From Pseudomonadota bacterium (GTDB lineage: Bacteria; Pseudomonadota; Gammaproteobacteria; Burkholderiales; Burkholderiaceae_A), in NCBI GenBank assembly GCA_002684875.1, contig NYVY01000084.1, positions 1-9,785 on the forward strand: a stretch of 9,785 nt of DNA. Reading direction: 5' to 3'. The stretch's first letter is position 1. Each line of letters opens with the position of its first letter. The notes beneath the pieces were generated by a model, which was given only the letters and a program-made list of their open reading frames with translations, had not been told where the DNA came from and did no database searches. Shown here in pieces: positions 7,053 to 9,785 of this stretch. The position numbers were made by a program, and so were the translations under genes.

Positions 7053-8138
7053 ATGACCTACAACTCCACTACCAAAAAATTTTTAAATCCAAATCTTACT
7101 ACCCTGCAACCCTATGTGCCGGGTGAACAAACACAAGAAAACATTTTTATTAAATTAAACACTAATGAGAACCCATTTGGACCCTCGCCGAATGTTTTAA
7201 AAACAATAAAAGAATTCCTGAATCTTTCGGGTCAATCATTGAGATTATACCCTGAACCAGAGTCAGATTCTTTGAGAAATGCTCTAGCTAAGAGATATTC
7301 ATGCAAAAAAGAAAATATATTTGTTGGTAATGGTTCGGACGAAGTCCTCTCCCTTTGCTTTCTTGCTTTTTTTGCGAATAGGGGACTTTTAAGTTTTCCA
7401 AAATTGACATATAGCTTTTACCCATCAATAGCAAACTTATTTAATATTCCATACGAAAGATTTCCGTTAAACGAAAACTTTGAGCTTGACCTAAATAAAA
7501 TACCAAGTGAAGCAAATTCCGTGATTTTTCCTAACCCAAATGCACTTACAGGTATTATTTTAAAAAGAAAAACCATAGAAGAGACTTTACAAAAAAACTA
7601 CCAAAAACTTTTCATAATTGACGAAGCATACGCTGATTTTTCAGATCAATCATGCGTCGGTCTAGTAAACAAATATGACAATTTGCTGATAACACAAACT
7701 TTTTCTAAGTCTCGAGGCCTAGCTGGACTTCGTATAGGATTTTCCTTTGGAAATGAGAAACTTATTGAAGCTCTCACATCTGTAAAAAATAGTTTTAACT
7801 CTTATCCTGTCGATAAGATTGCCTCAATAGCAGCTACCTCAGCACTAGAAAATGATGAATGGTACAAAGACAAAATAAAACAAATAAAAACAAATAAAAA
7901 TTTTCTATCTGGTGAGTTACAAAATTTGGGCTTTAGAGTCTTACCATCATCCGCAAACTTCATTCTTATCACTCACAACGATTACAGTGGCTTAGAACTG
8001 AAAAACACCCTTATGCGAGATAAAATATTAGTCCGTCATTTTGAACATCAAGATATTTCTAACTGGATTAGAGTGACGATCGGAACACTCGATGAGTGCA
8101 CTTCAGTACTAGATTGCCTAAAGAAGAAAATAGCATAG
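7053..8138 (+). CDS. hisC: Histidinol-phosphate aminotransferase, on the strand opposite to the other his genes
   Basis: HisC is a PLP-dependent class I/II aminotransferase that converts imidazole acetol phosphate plus glutamate to histidinol phosphate. It has 361 residues. K219 (in [16 protein letters not shown]) should hold PLP; D190 and Y193 (in IIDEAYADF), R227 and R340 (in IRVTIGT) are the expected cofactor and substrate residues. The N-terminal [12 protein letters not shown] and [10 protein letters not shown] are family motifs. The NPN-x-PTG motif reads NPNALTG (161-167), with Leu in place of the usual Pro. Motifs such as [35 protein letters not shown] and [10 protein letters not shown] look like the HisC of Clostridia and relatives, not the usual Burkholderia-type operon HisC as I remember it. 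AAGG lies only two bases before the ATG. The gene sits in its normal slot but is flipped, and it seems more AT-rich than hisD. Confidence 0.95.
   Translation: MTYNSTTKKFLNPNLTTLQPYVPGEQTQENIFIKLNTNENPFGPSPNVLKTIKEFLNLSGQSLRLYPEPESDSLRNALAKRYSCKKENIFVGNGSDEVLSLCFLAFFANRGLLSFPKLTYSFYPSIANLFNIPYERFPLNENFELDLNKIPSEANSVIFPNPNALTGIILKRKTIEETLQKNYQKLFIIDEAYADFSDQSCVGLVNKYDNLLITQTFSKSRGLAGLRIGFSFGNEKLIEALTSVKNSFNSYPVDKIASIAATSALENDEWYKDKIKQIKTNKNFLSGELQNLGFRVLPSSANFILITHNDYSGLELKNTLMRDKILVRHFEHQDISNWIRVTIGTLDECTSVLDCLKKKIA
7871..7900 (+). repeat. Short tandem repeat inside hisC
   Basis: Two perfect copies of the ten-base unit CAAATAAAAA (7881-7900) follow one imperfect copy (7871-7880). They encode the Lys/Ile-rich surface stretch [10 protein letters not shown]. 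The unit length is not a multiple of three, so loss or gain of one copy would shift the frame of hisC. It is most likely a by-product of AT-rich coding. Confidence 0.6.
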
Positions 8139-8142
8139 CTAC

Positions 8143-9450
8143 CTAATTGGAACCTCTTGTCCGAAATTCTGCAGACTTGGCATGTGCGATTAATGTCTCT
8201 CCTCTCGCCATAACAGAAGCAATTTTTCCTAGTGACTTAGCTCCGACTTCCGAAATGGAAATAACGCTTGTTCTCTTTAAAAAATCATAAACGCTTAACC
8301 CAGATGAAAATCTTGCAGAACCTGATGTAGGTAAAACATGATTCGGTCCAGCACAATAATCTCCAAGGGATTCGGATGAAAACTTACCCAAAAATATTGA
8401 CCCTGCATTTATAATTTTTTCAACTAAGTCTGCAGGGTTATCTACCGACAATTCAAGGTGTTCTGGAGCAATCTTATTTGAGAGATTACAAGCCTGGTTT
8501 AAAGTGTCTACCTTTATTATCAAGCCAAATTTATTTAAAGACTTTTCTATTATCTCTTTTCTAGGCATTTGTGGAAGCAACCTCTCAATTGAGAGATGAA
8601 CTGCCGATATAAATGCATCACTTGTACTAACTAATATGGCTCTAGCAAATTCATCATGCTCAGCTTGTGAAAACAAGTCCATGGCAACCCAATCAGCATT
8701 GGATGTTTCGTCAGCGATAATTAGAATTTCAGATGGACCAGCAATCATATCGATACCAACCGACCCAAAAACTTGTCGCTTTGCTTCGGCAACGTAAGCA
8801 TTCCCAGGCCCTACAATTTTGTCAACTTGCGGGATGCTTTCGGTCCCAAATGCTAAAGCGGCTATTGCCTGAGCTCCTCCCACATTGAAAATTGTATTCA
8901 CCCCAGATATAGCGGCGGCAGCGAAGACTAAATCTGGTATGACTCCACTTGCGGTAGGGACGCACATTATAACTTCTTTCACTCCAGCTACGACAGCTGG
9001 AACTGCATTCATTATTACAGAGGAAGGGTATGAAGCCTTTCCGCCTGGAACATAAATCCCTACTTTTTCCATCGGAAGTACACGCATAGAAAAATTAGAT
9101 CCTGTTTCATCAGAATAGGAGTAAGGATTTAACTTTTGATGAGTGTGGTAGAAACAAATTCTTTTGTGAGCCTCTAACATTGCCGACTTCTGAGCCTCAG
9201 TGATTTTATCCAAAGCTTTCTTTTTTAGATCTTCACTAAGAATAGTTTTTTCTAATCCGTTAAATTTTTCACCGTCAAACTTTTTTGAATATTTATCAAC
9301 CGCAGAATCTCCGTCTTCTTTAACATCCGCAATAATTTTTTTTACCACTCCTGTAACATTGCTTTCAGCAAGATGTGTGAACTCGATGGCTTTTCTAAGT
9401 TGCTCTTCGAAATCATAATCATTGATATTAATCTTTTTCATTATTTCCAT
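8143..9450 (-). CDS. hisD: Histidinol dehydrogenase
   Basis: HisD catalyses the last two steps, oxidising histidinol through histidinal to histidine with two NAD. It has 435 residues, the normal length. Zinc ligands by comparison with E. coli HisD are Q262 and H265 (in SQAEHDEFA), D364 (in GDYCAGPNHVLP) and H423 (in AHAKSAEFR). The catalytic base pair is E330-H331 (in IAPEHLEL). VGIYVPGGKASYPSSV (130-145) and IVGPGNAYV (212-220) are conserved nucleotide and substrate regions. The start at 9450 follows AGGGA, which overlaps the hisG stop codon; a second in-frame ATG three codons later is possible. The gene follows hisG by six bases and meets hisC tail to tail with only four bases between stops. 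Confidence 0.97.
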   Translation of the reverse strand: MEIMKKININDYDFEEQLRKAIEFTHLAESNVTGVVKKIIADVKEDGDSAVDKYSKKFDGEKFNGLEKTILSEDLKKKALDKITEAQKSAMLEAHKRICFYHTHQKLNPYSYSDETGSNFSMRVLPMEKVGIYVPGGKASYPSSVIMNAVPAVVAGVKEVIMCVPTASGVIPDLVFAAAAISGVNTIFNVGGAQAIAALAFGTESIPQVDKIVGPGNAYVAEAKRQVFGSVGIDMIAGPSEILIIADETSNADWVAMDLFSQAEHDEFARAILVSTSDAFISAVHLSIERLLPQMPRKEIIEKSLNKFGLIIKVDTLNQACNLSNKIAPEHLELSVDNPADLVEKIINAGSIFLGKFSSESLGDYCAGPNHVLPTSGSARFSSGLSVYDFLKRTSVISISEVGAKSLGKIASVMARGETLIAHAKSAEFRTRGSN

Positions 9451-9456
9451 AGTTCC

Positions 9457-9785
9457 CTAATCATCGACCACAGACCTTAATCCTTCAAGAATTTCTGTTA
9501 GTAAATTATCTTTCAATTTTAAAGATGCTTTATTGACAATCAACCTAGAAGACACATTTTTCACAACCTCAACCTCAACTAACCCATTGGCCTTAAGCGT
9601 CTCACCTGTGGAGACGAGATCAACTATACCATGGGATAAATCAACTAATGGAGCTAATTCTATCGACCCATAAAGTTTAACTAAGTTAACATTTTTTCCT
9701 TTTTTACAAAAATACTCTGAGGCCTGTCTAGGATATTTTGTCGCAATCGTAATCGGCATTTCAGAATCCATACGAGACTTATAAT
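9457..9785 (-). CDS. hisG: ATP phosphoribosyltransferase, short form, C-terminal part (cut by window edge)
   Basis: HisG joins ATP and PRPP, the first and committed step of histidine synthesis. The reading frame is open to the right edge, so only about the last 109 residues are visible and the start is outside. The family sequences ATKYP, KLYGSIELAPLVDL and the PRPP-binding loop VDLVSTGETLKANGL are clear. The protein ends shortly after this catalytic domain (LEGLRSVVDD), so it lacks the C-terminal regulatory domain of long HisG. Short HisG proteins work only with the regulatory subunit HisZ, which must be encoded elsewhere. The stop overlaps the hisD ribosome binding site, so the two are probably coupled. 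Confidence 0.96.
   Translation of the reverse strand, partial: YKSRMDSEMPITIATKYPRQASEYFCKKGKNVNLVKLYGSIELAPLVDLSHGIVDLVSTGETLKANGLVEVEVVKNVSSRLIVNKASLKLKDNLLTEILEGLRSVVDD

Noticed and set aside
8131..8141. Small hairpin TAGC-ATA-GCTA at the hisC/hisD convergent ends, followed on the minus strand by a T-rich run
   Set aside because: Only four firm pairs with a three-base loop; too weak to call a terminator, and the T-rich run is hisC coding sequence.

Overview
The window is AT-rich (about one third G+C by eye) and almost fully coding. It reads as the chromosome of a betaproteobacterium. The gene order hisG-hisD-hisC-hisB-hisH-hisA-hisF-hisI-hisE-tatA-tatB-tatC-protease-petA is a block I know from Betaproteobacteria. 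The short HisG, the separate hisI and hisE, the monofunctional HisB and the Rieske protein all fit that group. The low G+C, overlapping genes and very short gaps suggest a streamlined genome, perhaps like the small AT-rich aquatic betaproteobacteria. The species cannot be fixed from the sequence alone.

Layout from left to right. Positions 44-691 (minus) encode PetA, the Rieske iron-sulfur subunit of cytochrome bc1. A ribosome binding site for the next gene, presumably petB, sits at the left edge. Positions 692-859 are a divergent regulatory gap. Positions 860-2044 (plus) encode a membrane-anchored trypsin-like protease with one PDZ domain. It runs tail to tail into tatC, with a 12-base overlap and an inverted repeat at the junction. 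Positions 2033-3469 (minus) hold tatA, tatB and tatC, the complete twin-arginine translocase. A 97-base gap with a candidate promoter separates tatA from hisE. Positions 3567-7026 (minus) hold hisE, hisI, hisF, hisA, hisH and hisB, tightly packed. hisC (7053-8138) lies on the plus strand, opposite to every other his gene. hisD and the 3' part of hisG (both minus) fill the rest.

How the genes work together. HisG, E, I, A, H/F, B, C and D carry out most of histidine biosynthesis from PRPP and ATP; only the histidinol-phosphatase step is absent here. The Tat translocase exports folded proteins, and the Rieske protein next door carries a twin-arginine-like N terminus, so it is a likely local Tat client. 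The protease acts in envelope quality control or stress signalling.

I found no mobile element, CRISPR array, RNA gene or clearly new system. The most notable point is hisC: it sits in its usual slot but is flipped, it resembles a Clostridia-type HisC more than the usual betaproteobacterial operon HisC, and it leaves almost no spacer on either side. This suggests replacement in place by a foreign gene.
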